From contig AP025582.1 of the NCBI GenBank assembly GCA_022846075.1, positions 124,001 to 188,000 of the forward strand: a stretch of 64,000 bases of DNA. Reading direction: 5' to 3'. Below, piece by piece: positions 24,513-33,074 of this stretch. A program made the position numbers and the translations under genes. Under the pieces are notes generated by a model, which made no database searches, was not told the DNA's origin, and saw only the letters and a list, made by a program, of their open reading frames with translations. This stretch comes from Oscillospiraceae bacterium. Lineage in GTDB: Bacteria > Bacillota > Clostridia > Oscillospirales > Oscillospiraceae. Every line of letters starts with the position of its first letter. Position 1 is the stretch's first letter.

Positions 24513-25751
24513 GTGAGTGATAAAAATACGTTCCGATACGCCGGCGAGTTTGAGGAGCAGGAGGCCGTTATCATCGGCTGGCCCCGCATCATCGAGCCCG
24601 TGAAGGGGATGTATACCGAGGCCGTGATGCACGAAGTGGTCAAGAACCTCATCGGCCAGGTGGAAAAGGTCATCATCAACTGCGGCTGGCCGGGGACCTA
24701 TGACCGCTGCCGCGAGATCCTGTCGGAGGGCGGCATCGATCTGAACGACGTCATCATTACCCAAATGCCCGACATGATGCACTGGGCCCGTGATTACGGC
24801 CCCGATATCATGAAGAACGACAAGGGCGAGATGCGGCTGGTCCACTTCCGCTTCGACATGTACGGCATGGGGGAAGAGGACAGCGAAATGTCCACCATGT
24901 GCAAAAAATACGCGCCCCATATGGCCATTGAGATGGGCTGTTATGACATCCTGGAGTCCTGCCTGATCTCCGAGGGCGGCGACAAGGAGTTCAACGGCGC
25001 CGGGGTCATGATGGCCATCGAGGACACCGAGGTCAGAAAACGCAACGGCGGCATGACGAAGGAAGAGGTCGAAGCCGAGTTCAAGCGGGTATTCAACCTG
25101 AAAAAGATCATCTGGCTCCCCCTCTGCCACTGGGAGGAAGAGGCCTCCACCATCGGCGTGCTGGACTACGTGGATGGAAAGCCCGTCTACCGCTCCGGCT
25201 CCGCCAACGGCCATATTGACGAGCTGGCCCGCTTCGTGGACCGAAATACCGTTCTCCTGCTGGACGTCGACGAGGAGGAGGCGGCGGCTCTGGAGTCGGC
25301 CCGCGTCACCAAGGAGCGCTGCGACATGGCTTACGAGGTGCTCAAAAACGAGACCGACGCCGAGGGGAACCCCCTGAAGATCATCCGGATCCCCGCCCCC
25401 ATCCCCGAATATATCGTCACCACGCCCGACGATTGGACGAACAGGACCTGGGGCAAGCGGTTTGCCGAGAACGAGGCGCCCCTTCTGGACGACGGCACCC
25501 CGATGCCTGAGGGGGAGATCATCATGCAGCCGGCCATGAGCTACATCAATTATCTGGTCTGCAACAAGGTTGTCATCGCCCAGTGCTACTGGAGAGAGGG
25601 AAAGTCCGAGGCCATCCGCAAAAGGGACCAGGAGGCCATGTCCGCCCTGCAGACCGCCTATCCGGATCGGAAGATCGTTCCGGTCTATTCCATGGCACTG
25701 AACATCAGGGGCGGCGGTATCCACTGCGCCACCAAGAACATCCAAAAGTAA
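24513..25751 (+). CDS. Agmatine-deiminase-like guanidine-modifying enzyme
   Basis: 412-aa member of the PAD_porph/agmatine deiminase family, which hydrolyses a guanidino group to a ureido group and ammonia. Catalytic residues align with agmatine deiminase: Asp in WARDYGP (91-97), EGG (154-156), His and Asp in GHID (233-236), and the Cys nucleophile in GGGIHCAT (400-407). The protein is longer than true AgDI (about 365 aa): a ~20-25-residue insertion (WEEEASTIGVLDYVDGKPVY, 207-226) lies just before the catalytic His, and another longer segment lies at 300-335. The start is a GTG at 24513 with only a weak upstream site. With the altered carbamoyltransferase this suggests a guanidino substrate other than agmatine. 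Confidence 0.85.
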   Translation: MSDKNTFRYAGEFEEQEAVIIGWPRIIEPVKGMYTEAVMHEVVKNLIGQVEKVIINCGWPGTYDRCREILSEGGIDLNDVIITQMPDMMHWARDYGPDIMKNDKGEMRLVHFRFDMYGMGEEDSEMSTMCKKYAPHMAIEMGCYDILESCLISEGGDKEFNGAGVMMAIEDTEVRKRNGGMTKEEVEAEFKRVFNLKKIIWLPLCHWEEEASTIGVLDYVDGKPVYRSGSANGHIDELARFVDRNTVLLLDVDEEEAAALESARVTKERCDMAYEVLKNETDAEGNPLKIIRIPAPIPEYIVTTPDDWTNRTWGKRFAENEAPLLDDGTPMPEGEIIMQPAMSYINYLVCNKVVIAQCYWREGKSEAIRKRDQEAMSALQTAYPDRKIVPVYSMALNIRGGGIHCATKNIQK

Positions 25752-25788
25752 CGCCCCTGGGGGATAATGGCAGGAGCGGCAGCGGCCG

Positions 25789-25819
25789 CAGCCCGGCGGC
25801 AGGCGCAGCCGCCGGGCTG
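25789..25819. terminator. Intra-operon hairpin
   Basis: A 12-bp perfect inverted repeat (CAGCCCGGCGGC and its complement) with a 7-base loop lies in the 124-bp gap between the deiminase and YjiH-type genes. No T run follows, so it may modulate rather than stop transcription. Confidence 0.5.
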
Positions 25820-25875
25820 AAGCGGCGCGCCGGGTGGATGCACAGGTGCGGAGCGCCTTTCGGAGGAGATAAGCG

Positions 25876-27222
25876 ATGAGCTCAAAAACAAAAACGGTTT
25901 TAAAGTTGATGATTCCTTCCCTCATCGGCATCATCCTTTTTCTCGTCCCGGTCAATTACCGGGGCGAGTCGGAAATCGTTGTCGGCATTATCGCCAATGG
26001 GCTCAAGTCCGCCCTGGGCGGAGCTTTGATCCCCCTGCTCACCGTCCTCACCGTGGGGTCGGCGGCGCTGTCCCTGCTGCACAGAATATGCCCCCTCCCC
26101 TTCTTCTCCCGCCACGAGGCGCTGAACAGGCTGTTTTCCCCCAATCTCTTCTGGCTGGTGGTCCGCACCCTGGGCGGAGCCATCACTCTGCTGGCGTTTT
26201 TTAGGCTGGGACCCGCTGCCGTCTGGTCGGCGGACACGGGCGGGAACATGCTCACAACCATTCTGCCCAGCTGTGCGGTGTGGTACCTGGTGGGTGGGCT
26301 CCTGCTCCCGCTCATGACGGATTACGGCCTGCTGGACATATTCAGCTCCCTGTTCAAACGCATCTCCCGGCCGCTGTTCAAGGTGCCGGGGCGGGCCATG
26401 CTGGACTGCGTCACCTCTTGGGTCGGCTCCAGCGTGTGCGGCATTTACCTTACCATTTCCCAGTATGAGGGCGGCTTTTATAACGCGCGGGAGGCCGCCA
26501 TTATCAGCAGTAATTTTTCCCTGTTAAGCATCAGCTTTTGCTCCATGATCGCCGCCATGCTGGGCCTGGGGACGATGTTCGGCAGGTTTTATCTGACCAT
26601 AGTCGCCGCGGGCGTCATCTGCGCGGTCATTACGCCCCGGCTGTGGCCCCTGCGCGGGATCCCTGAGACCTATGACGCGGTCAGCGGCAGGCAGGTCGAC
26701 GAGGAGGCCCCGCGGAACATGAGCAACCTGCGGTGGGGATACCGACAGGCCCTAAAGCGCGCGGAGGAGGCGCCCGGCTTTTTGGAATTTTTGAAAAAAG
26801 GCGTGACCACGGCGGCAGACCTCACGCTGAACACAATGCCCGTCATCATGGCCTTTGGGACCATCGCGCTGATCGTTGCCAACTATACCCCTGTCTTTGA
26901 CTATCTGGGGGTCCCCCTGGGACTGTATCTGAAAGTCTTCAGCGTGCCTGACGCGATGGAGGCGGGCTCCGCCATTCTGGTGGGGTTTGCCGACCAGTTT
27001 ATCCCCGTCGTGATCGGCTCGGCATTCTCATCCCTATTTACCAGGTTTGTGGTTGGCTGCTGCTGTATCCTGCAGATTCTTTATATCACCGATATCGGCG
27101 CCCTGGTCCTGACCTCCCGGATGCCCTTCAACCTCTGGCAGATGTTCGTGGTTTTTCTGGAGCGGATCGTCATCAGTATTCCGATCGTAGTCCTGTGCGC
27201 GAACCTCTTCGGCATCGCCTGA
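25876..27222 (+). CDS. YjiH-type membrane transporter with nucleoside-recognition (Gate) domain
   Basis: Membrane protein of 448 aa with about 10-11 hydrophobic segments, of the YjiH/nucleoside-recognition GATE group. The N-terminus KLMIPSLIGIILFLVPV and the core WVGSSVCGIYLTISQYEGG...REAA are shared with a second family member at 34850-36193 in this window. In E. coli, yjiGH accompany the isoaspartyl dipeptidase gene iadA, so amino-acid or peptide transport is suspected for the family. Here it lies between the deiminase and carbamate kinase genes and may import the pathway substrate. GGAGGAG lies 7 bp before its ATG. Confidence 0.8.
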   Translation: MSSKTKTVLKLMIPSLIGIILFLVPVNYRGESEIVVGIIANGLKSALGGALIPLLTVLTVGSAALSLLHRICPLPFFSRHEALNRLFSPNLFWLVVRTLGGAITLLAFFRLGPAAVWSADTGGNMLTTILPSCAVWYLVGGLLLPLMTDYGLLDIFSSLFKRISRPLFKVPGRAMLDCVTSWVGSSVCGIYLTISQYEGGFYNAREAAIISSNFSLLSISFCSMIAAMLGLGTMFGRFYLTIVAAGVICAVITPRLWPLRGIPETYDAVSGRQVDEEAPRNMSNLRWGYRQALKRAEEAPGFLEFLKKGVTTAADLTLNTMPVIMAFGTIALIVANYTPVFDYLGVPLGLYLKVFSVPDAMEAGSAILVGFADQFIPVVIGSAFSSLFTRFVVGCCCILQILYITDIGALVLTSRMPFNLWQMFVVFLERIVISIPIVVLCANLFGIA

Positions 27223-27287
27223 TCCGAAGTCAGCGGCCGCTTTCTTCGCCGCGGCATATGCCCAAATTTCAGCGAGGAGAATAAGAA

Positions 27288-28229
27288 ATGCCTAAAATCG
27301 TCATTGCCCTGGGCGGCAACGCCCTGCAAAGCAAAAACAGCGAGCCCACGGCGGAAGCCCAGCTTGCTGTCGTCAGAAAGACCTGCGAGTACATCGCGGA
27401 AATCAGCGCCAGCGGCTACGAGCTGGCCATTGTCCACGGCAACGGCCCCCAGGTCGGCCGGATCATGCTGGCCGGAGAGACCGCCAGGGATGTGGTGCCC
27501 GCCATGCCCTTCGACGTCTGCGGCGCCATGAGCCAGGGCTATATTGGTTATCATATTCAGCAGGCGCTGCGGTATGCCCTGGCCAAGTGGAACAAAAACA
27601 TCCCCGTGGTCAGCATCGTCACGCAGATGGTGGTTGAGCGGGACGACCCCGCCTTTGCCAATCCGACCAAGCCCATCGGCGGCTTCTATACCCGGGAGGA
27701 GGCCGAGGAATTGACGGCCAGCAAGGGGTATGTGATGAAGGAGGACGCCGGCCGGGGCTACCGGCGGGTGATCGCCTCTCCGCTTCCCCGGAAAATCGTG
27801 GAGATCGACCAGGTCCGCCAGCTTTGGGACAAGACCATCGTGATCACCTGCGGCGGCGGCGGTGTCCCGGTGGTGGAAAATATGGACGGCACGCTGGAGG
27901 GCGTGGAGGCGGTCATCGACAAGGATTATGCCGCCGAGCTCCTGGCGGAGCAGATGGACACCGACGCGCTGATGATCCTTACCGAGGTGGAGATGGTCTC
28001 CATTCACTGGGGAAAGCCCAATCAGCAAAATCTGAGGCATATGTCCCTGGCGGAGGCCGCCCGCTACGTACAGGAGGGACATTTCGCACCCGGCAGTATG
28101 CTGCCCAAGGTGCAGGCCTGTATGAATTTTGTGCGCTCCAACCCGGGAAAGAAGGCGATCATTACCTCGCTGGACCATGCGGTTGACGCCTTGAAAGGCA
28201 CGACGGGCACCGTCATCACATTTGCTTGA
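27288..28229 (+). CDS. arcC: Carbamate kinase
   Basis: Transfers phosphate from carbamoyl phosphate to ADP, giving ATP, CO2 and ammonia: the energy-yielding last step of arginine- and agmatine-deiminase pathways. At 313 aa it has the normal length. Motifs are KIVIALGGNALQ at the N-terminus, AIVHGNGPQVGRI, VVEIDQVRQLWDKTIVITCG-like central strands (EIDQVRQLWDKTIVITCGGG) and VIDKDYAAELLAEQ with the conserved Lys/Asp. It is the last gene of the operon and follows the YjiH-type gene by 65 bp with a GAGGAGAATAAG site. It fits conversion of carbamoyl phosphate from the OTC-like enzyme into ATP. Confidence 0.95.
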   Translation: MPKIVIALGGNALQSKNSEPTAEAQLAVVRKTCEYIAEISASGYELAIVHGNGPQVGRIMLAGETARDVVPAMPFDVCGAMSQGYIGYHIQQALRYALAKWNKNIPVVSIVTQMVVERDDPAFANPTKPIGGFYTREEAEELTASKGYVMKEDAGRGYRRVIASPLPRKIVEIDQVRQLWDKTIVITCGGGGVPVVENMDGTLEGVEAVIDKDYAAELLAEQMDTDALMILTEVEMVSIHWGKPNQQNLRHMSLAEAARYVQEGHFAPGSMLPKVQACMNFVRSNPGKKAIITSLDHAVDALKGTTGTVITFA

Positions 28230-28266
28230 GACGGTTGGGTTTTATCAGAGTGGATCTGGAATGAGA

Positions 28267-28302
28267 AAGCGGAGGGGAGGCACATGTGCCTCCCCTCCGC
28301 TT
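28267..28302. terminator. Terminator between convergent genes
   Basis: A perfect 18-bp inverted repeat (AAGCGGAGGGGAGGCACA with its complement, no loop bases) lies 37 bp after the carbamate kinase gene and before the end of the convergent deacetylase gene. Runs of T are short on both sides. Confidence 0.8.
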
Positions 28303-28352
28303 AAGTTTCCGCACGGTCACTCACGCTGTTTCTGGGAATCCGTATGGTAAGG

Positions 28353-29144
28353 TTATTGAGCAGATGCGGTCGGGGCGGCCGTGGACGGCGCCGCCGGCAG
28401 CTGGCGGCCGGTGTGGTCGATGGTGTAGGGCTGGGGCAGGATGATCTGGGAGATGGGCACGAAGGTGTAGCCCTGCTGGAGCAGGGTCTCCAGGATGGTG
28501 GGCAGGGCCTCCGGGGTGTGGAGGGCCGCGTTGTGGAAGAGGACGATGGAGCCGGCCTGGACCTTGGAGGTGACCCGCTGGGTGATTTCCGAGGCGGGCA
28601 GCTCCTTCCAGTCCAGGCTGTCCACGTTCCACTGGATGGGCTCCATGCCGATGGAGCGGATGGCGGTGATGACGTTGTCGTCATACTCCCCGTAGGGCGG
28701 GCGGATGAGGGTGGGGCGGACCCCGGTGACCGCCTCGATTTTGTCGTTGCAGGCCTCCACGTCGGCGATGATCTCTTCCTTGGACAGCTGGGACATGTGA
28801 GCGTGGGTGTTGGAGTGGTTCATCACCTCGTGCCCGGCGTCGTGAAGGGCCTTTACAGACTCCGGGTATTTATCCACCCAGCTCCCCACCACGAAGAAGG
28901 TGGCCTTGATGTTGTACTTGCCCAGGATGTCGATGAGGGCCTGGGTGTCCTCGTTGCCCCAGGCGGCGTCGAAGGAGATGGAGACCATCTTCTGGTCCCT
29001 CTGGACGCAGTAGATGGGCAGTTGGCGTTCTGTGGCGGCGGCCCCCACCACCAGGGGGTGGTTCACCGCGAAGAACATGACCGCCGCCGCCAGCAGACAG
29101 GCCAGAACGGTGACGTGTTTTCGTTTGAGCAGGAACAGTTTCAT
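28353..29144 (-). CDS. Polysaccharide deacetylase, PdaB-like
   Basis: Membrane-anchored NodB-domain protein (263 aa) that would remove acetyl groups from a polysaccharide such as peptidoglycan. One N-terminal membrane segment (KHVTVLACLLAAAVMFFAV) is followed by the catalytic domain: VSISFDAAWGNEDT (first Asp pair), HSNTHAHMSQL (metal His-x3-His), RPPYGEYDD and IVLFHNAALHTPEALP. The SFDAAWG form is typical of the sporulation-type PdaB group, which suggests a spore- or wall-related role. AAGGAGGGACC precedes the start at 29144. The C-terminal end is a Pro/Ala/Thr-rich tail. Confidence 0.9.
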   Translation of the reverse strand: MKLFLLKRKHVTVLACLLAAAVMFFAVNHPLVVGAAATERQLPIYCVQRDQKMVSISFDAAWGNEDTQALIDILGKYNIKATFFVVGSWVDKYPESVKALHDAGHEVMNHSNTHAHMSQLSKEEIIADVEACNDKIEAVTGVRPTLIRPPYGEYDDNVITAIRSIGMEPIQWNVDSLDWKELPASEITQRVTSKVQAGSIVLFHNAALHTPEALPTILETLLQQGYTFVPISQIILPQPYTIDHTGRQLPAAPSTAAPTASAQ

Positions 29145-29251
29145 GATAAGGTCCCTCCTTGTCTTTCTTAGTGAAACTATATGACAAAGGGGGACGGGTC
29201 ATGTTACGGAAAGGGGCGGAAAGGCTTTTCCGGGTTCTGAAAACCGCCCGG

Positions 29252-30619
29252 TCAGTCCGCCGGCCCGCTTTCGACGGGGAGGGCGGCGGATTCCGCCCAG
29301 CCGCCCCGCCTCAGGGCCAGGATAAAGAGGAGGGAGCTGATGCCCCAGGTGACGGGGTAAGCGGTAAAGACCACAGTGATGTCGGGGATGAAGCGTACCA
29401 TGAGGGTGATGTAGCAGATGCGGAAGACGCACCACACCGCCAGCATGACCGCCATGGGGGTCATGGCCTTGCCCGCGCCCCGGAGGATGGAGGCGGCGCC
29501 GTGGGAAAAGCCCAGCAGGCAGTAGAAGAGGGCCTCCACCCTGGCCTGCCGGATCCCGAAGGCCACCACCTGGGAGGAGTCGCTGAAGAGGCCGATGAGG
29601 GTGGGGGCCAGGAGGAAGAAGGCGATGCCCACCAGCTCGGCGAACCCGGTGGTCATGAGGATGCCGATCCGGGCCCCCGCCCGGACCCGGTCGGGCCGCC
29701 CGGCCCCCAGGTTTTGGCTGACAAAGGTGGTCATGGCCAGGGTGAGGCTCATGATGGGCAGAAAGACGAAGCCCTCCACCTTGGAATAGCTGCCGCAGCC
29801 CGCCATGGCGGTGTCCCCGAAGGCGTTGATGTTGGACTGTACCACCAGGTTGGCGATGGCGATGACGCTGTTTTGCACGCCGCTGGGCAGGCCCAGCCGC
29901 AGGACCTGGCCCAGGACGGCCCGGTCCGGCCGGAGCTTTTTCAGGGAGATCCGCACCACGAACTTTCCGCTCATCAGGTGGAGGAAGCCCAGGGCGGCGC
30001 TGAGGACCTGCCCCAGCACCGTGGCCAGGGCGGCCCCGGCCACCCCCCAGCCCAGGACGGCCACGAAGAGGAGATCCAGCACCACGTTGACCACCGAGGA
30101 GATGATGAGGTAGAGGAGAGGGTGGCGGCTGTCACCCAAGGCCTGGAAAATGCCGTTGGCGGTATTGTAGAGCACCAGGGCCAGAAGCCCGGCGCAGTAG
30201 ACCCGGAAGTAGAGGACGGAGTTGGGCATCACGTTCTCCGGCGTGCCCATCCAGGTCAGGATGGCGGGGGTGAAGCAGATGCCCAGGATGGACAGGAGGA
30301 TACCCGCCGCCAGGGAAAAGACCACCGTGGTGTGGATGGCGGTGTCCACCCCCTCCTTGTCCCGGGCGCCGTAGCGGCGGGAGATGATGACGCTGGCCCC
30401 CACGAAGACCCCCTGGAAAAAGCCGATGAGCAGGTGGCACAGGCTCCCCGAGGAGCTGACGGCGGCAAGGGCGTTGTCGCCGCAGAACCGGCCTACCACG
30501 AAGGAGTCCGCCGTGTTGTAGAGCTGCTGGAACAGGTTCCCCAGCAAAAGGGGCAGTGCAAAACGGAGGAGGATCTTCCAAATGACCCCCTCCGTCATGA
30601 GTGTTTTCTGTTTGTCCAT
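29252..30619 (-). CDS. MATE-family efflux transporter
   Basis: Multidrug and toxin extrusion type membrane protein (455 aa) with about 12 hydrophobic segments in two halves. The family N-terminus is seen as ILLRFALPLLLGNLFQQLYN followed by TADSFVVGRFCGDNALAAVS. It exports organic cations or other compounds against Na+ or H+. I start at MDKQKTLMTEGV (30619); the longer open frame adds 44 residues through the non-coding upstream region. It appears to be a single gene. Confidence 0.92.
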   Translation of the reverse strand: MDKQKTLMTEGVIWKILLRFALPLLLGNLFQQLYNTADSFVVGRFCGDNALAAVSSSGSLCHLLIGFFQGVFVGASVIISRRYGARDKEGVDTAIHTTVVFSLAAGILLSILGICFTPAILTWMGTPENVMPNSVLYFRVYCAGLLALVLYNTANGIFQALGDSRHPLLYLIISSVVNVVLDLLFVAVLGWGVAGAALATVLGQVLSAALGFLHLMSGKFVVRISLKKLRPDRAVLGQVLRLGLPSGVQNSVIAIANLVVQSNINAFGDTAMAGCGSYSKVEGFVFLPIMSLTLAMTTFVSQNLGAGRPDRVRAGARIGILMTTGFAELVGIAFFLLAPTLIGLFSDSSQVVAFGIRQARVEALFYCLLGFSHGAASILRGAGKAMTPMAVMLAVWCVFRICYITLMVRFIPDITVVFTAYPVTWGISSLLFILALRRGGWAESAALPVESGPAD

Positions 30620-30720
30620 AGCCTCGTCTCCGCTTCCATTTTCTCTGTTTTGAGCGTAACACGCCTCAGGGGGGCTTGTCAAGACGGCGGGCCTTTTCCC
30701 GATAGCCAAAGGGGCCCGGA

Positions 30721-30862
30721 TGTGGTATGATAACCACGATGTGGTTATCATGCTGGATTTTGAAAATAGACCACGACGGCGCTTCGTGCCTGTGGTATAA
30801 TAACTCCATCGTGGGTATGATACTGGCTTTCAAAATATACCACAACGGCGCTTTATACCTGC
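30721..30862. repeat. Two tandem ~70-bp imperfect repeats before galE
   Basis: Units 30721-30790 and 30791-30862 have a period of exactly 70 bp and agree at roughly three-quarters of positions; both begin TGTGGTAT and share a GACCACGACGGCGCTT-like end. The first unit contains a perfect 10-bp hairpin TGATAACCAC-GAT-GTGGTTATCA that is degraded in the second. The second contains TATAAT (30796-30801). They lie 55 bp before galE, so they may be a duplicated regulatory element. Confidence 0.75.
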
Positions 30863-30916
30863 AATGACGTCTGTGAGCAAGAAACACGCGTTCTTCGCGG
30901 AAGGGAGATCTGTTTG

Positions 30917-31903
30917 ATGAAGACCATTTTGGTGGCCGGCGGCGCCGGCTATATCGGCAGCCACATGGTGGCCCTGCTGGTGGAGCGGGGCTATGACGTG
31001 GTGGTGGCGGACAACCTCTGCACCGGCCACTGGCAGGCGGTGAAGGGGGCCCAGCTCCGGGTGGGGGATGTGCGGGACGGGGCCTTCCTGGACCGGCTGT
31101 TCTCTGAGTTCCCCATTGACGGGGTCATCAACTTCGCCGCCTTCTCCCTGGTGGGAGAGAGCGTCGCCGACCCCCTCAAATACTACGGCAACAACGTCGC
31201 CGGAGCGGTGAGCATGCTCACCGCCATGAAGAACCACAAGGTGGACAAGATCGTCTTTTCCTCCACCGCCGCCACCTACGGCGAGCCGGAGAAGCAGCCC
31301 ATCGAGGAGACCGACCGCACCGAGCCCACCAATCCCTACGGCGCCACCAAGCTGGCCATCGAGGGGATGCTGAAGTGGTGCGACGGGGCCTACGGCATCC
31401 GCTACGCGGCCCTGCGCTACTTCAACGCCGCCGGGGCCAACACCGACGTGGACATCGGGGAGGACCACTCCCCCGAGACCCACCTTATCCCCATCGTCCT
31501 CCAGGCCGCCCTGGGCAAGCGCCCCCACGTGGGCATCTTCGGGGAGGACTATCCCACCGCCGACGGCACCTGCGTACGGGACTACATCCACGTGCGGGAC
31601 CTGGCCCAGGCCCATCTGCTGGCCCTGGAGTACCTGGACAGGGGCGGCGAGAGCGGCTCCTTCAACCTGGGCAGCGGCGACGGCTTCTCCGTGAAGGAGA
31701 TCATCGACACCGCCCGGAAGGTGACGGGGAAACCCATCCCCGCCGTGGTGGAGCCCCGCCGGGCGGGGGACCCCTCGGTACTGATCGCCTCCAACCAGAA
31801 GGCCAGGGAGGTCCTGGGCTGGGTACCCCAGCGGGGACTGACCGAGATCATTGCCGACGCCTGGACCTGGCACCAGGGGCACCCGGAAGGCTACGGGCGG
31901 TAA
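30917..31903 (+). CDS. galE: UDP-glucose 4-epimerase
   Basis: Interconverts UDP-glucose and UDP-galactose in the cytoplasm with bound NAD+. At 328-329 aa it has the usual bacterial length. Features are the N-terminal nucleotide-binding motif VAGGAGYIGSH, FAAFSLVGESVADPLKYYGN, the catalytic SSTAATYG and YGATK (Tyr/Lys), and GVRDYIHVRDLA-like (VRDYIHVRDLAQAH). I start at the ATG at 30917; a TTG one codon earlier is possible. AAGGGAG lies 10 bp upstream. It is a single gene ended by the terminator at 31911-31956 and supplies sugar nucleotides for surface polysaccharides. Confidence 0.95.
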   Translation: MKTILVAGGAGYIGSHMVALLVERGYDVVVADNLCTGHWQAVKGAQLRVGDVRDGAFLDRLFSEFPIDGVINFAAFSLVGESVADPLKYYGNNVAGAVSMLTAMKNHKVDKIVFSSTAATYGEPEKQPIEETDRTEPTNPYGATKLAIEGMLKWCDGAYGIRYAALRYFNAAGANTDVDIGEDHSPETHLIPIVLQAALGKRPHVGIFGEDYPTADGTCVRDYIHVRDLAQAHLLALEYLDRGGESGSFNLGSGDGFSVKEIIDTARKVTGKPIPAVVEPRRAGDPSVLIASNQKAREVLGWVPQRGLTEIIADAWTWHQGHPEGYGR

Positions 31904-31910
31904 GAGAGTA

Positions 31911-31956
31911 AAAACGGAGCGTATTTCTCTATTTGAGAAATACGCTCCGTTTTTTG
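31911..31956. terminator. Bidirectional terminator
   Basis: AAAACGGAGCGTATTTCTC pairs with its complement across a 7-base loop and is followed by TTTTTTG on the plus strand; the A run on the other side gives a T run on the minus strand. It separates the convergent galE and merR-type genes. Confidence 0.95.
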
Positions 31957-31987
31957 TTTTCCCCAGCTTTTGTCTTTTGGGTGGCGC

Positions 31988-32851
31988 TCAGCTGCTTTCC
32001 GCCTCCGGCCATTCGGCCCGGGACGCCACAAAGGGGACGGAAATCTTTGTAATGTAATGTTCCGGGTTCAGCTCCACAGTCTCGTCCACCAGGGATTCCT
32101 CGTAGACATAGGGCCCGAGCTTGAAGTGGTTCTGTTTGGCGTAGGCCAGAAGCTTGGGGTAAGACAAATAGGTGGTGTGGTAATCACCCCTGTGGTAATA
32201 GATCATGTAGTTGCCCTCGGCTTTGATGAAGGCCTCCGCCGGGGGCGCGTCGGGGGCCAGCTCCGAGTAGTAGTACTGATGGCGGGTGGTCTGGCTCCCC
32301 TCCAGCCAGGCCGACGGGAGGATGCCGCCGATGGCCCGGCCGAGGCACAGATCGTGTTCCACCCGGTATTGGATGATGACGCCCAACGCCGAGAGGGTCC
32401 CCGGTCCCACGGAGGCGTCCCGGGTGTTGGAGCTCACCTTCAGGTACTCCCTGGGGCAATGCTGGATGTAAATGATGGAGGTGTCGATATCTCTGACCTC
32501 CTGGACCAGCTCCACCTTTTTTCGCATCATGTCCCTGGACTTTTCCAGATGGGAAATCTGGTCGGTCAAATTTCGGATGCTGTGGTCGAAGAGCTCCAGG
32601 AAGTACTCCGTTTTCCGCGTCTGGATATACCGCTTCAGCTCGGTCAGCGACATGATTTTGCGCAGGGCCAGGATCACGTGGAAGGTGTCGATCTGCTCCG
32701 TGGAGTAGTAGCGCCGCCCGGTTTCATCCCGATAACAGGGCGGGAAGAGCCCCAGCTTTTCGTAGTAGAGAAGCGTCTGTTTGTTTACGCCGCATATTTT
32801 GGCGAAACGCCCGGAGACCAAAAGTTCGTTCTTTGTAAGCTCGGCCGGCAT
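31988..32851 (-). CDS. MerR-family regulator with GyrI-like effector domain
   Basis: Transcriptional regulator of 287 aa. The N-terminal MerR DNA-binding domain reads VSGRFAKICGVNKQTLLYYE then RYYSTEQIDTFHVILALR. A coiled-coil dimer region (HLEKSRDMMRKKVELVQEVR) follows, and the C-terminal half is an effector-binding (GyrI/BmrR-like) domain ending PEHYITKISVPF. I use the ATG at 32851, which has GGAAGGGG 8 bp upstream; the GTG at 32860 is too close to it. It is divergent from the operon starting at 33140, whose promoter has the special 19-bp-spacer architecture that MerR proteins activate, so it is very likely its activator. Confidence 0.9.
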   Translation of the reverse strand: MPAELTKNELLVSGRFAKICGVNKQTLLYYEKLGLFPPCYRDETGRRYYSTEQIDTFHVILALRKIMSLTELKRYIQTRKTEYFLELFDHSIRNLTDQISHLEKSRDMMRKKVELVQEVRDIDTSIIYIQHCPREYLKVSSNTRDASVGPGTLSALGVIIQYRVEHDLCLGRAIGGILPSAWLEGSQTTRHQYYYSELAPDAPPAEAFIKAEGNYMIYYHRGDYHTTYLSYPKLLAYAKQNHFKLGPYVYEESLVDETVELNPEHYITKISVPFVASRAEWPEAESS

Positions 32852-33074
32852 TCGGGCCACCCCTTCCGTTCTGCCAAATCGTTTTTTGTCGAATCATATA
32901 CTTAGTATACCATTTGTTTTCTGAAAAGGCACGAAATTTAAAGGGCGTTTTGATCGAAATTTCCGGCAATGGCAGATGTGTGGGCAAAAAAATCCTTTTT
33001 ATCCCTTGCGATTTTGGGAAATGCACAAACGCCGGCGGCTCTTTTTGGTTAAAGTGAAAAATTTAACAAACCTA

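Noticed and set aside
24494-24520. Eight-codon mini-ORF (ATG at 24494) overlapping the deiminase start
   Set aside because: It could be a coupling leader, but it is short enough to occur by chance and has no binding site of its own.
23132-24679. Minus-strand frame of about 515 codons opposite the NhaC-like antiporter
   Set aside because: Asp/His/Gly-rich shadow of a membrane-protein gene, with no membrane segments or motifs of its own.
21920-28229. Naming the operon as the standard agmatine deiminase system (AguB-AguD-AguA-AguC)
   Set aside because: Gene types match, but the carbamoyltransferase lacks putrescine/ornithine-site motifs, the deiminase has insertions and the antiporter is NhaC-like, not an AguD-type APC exchanger.
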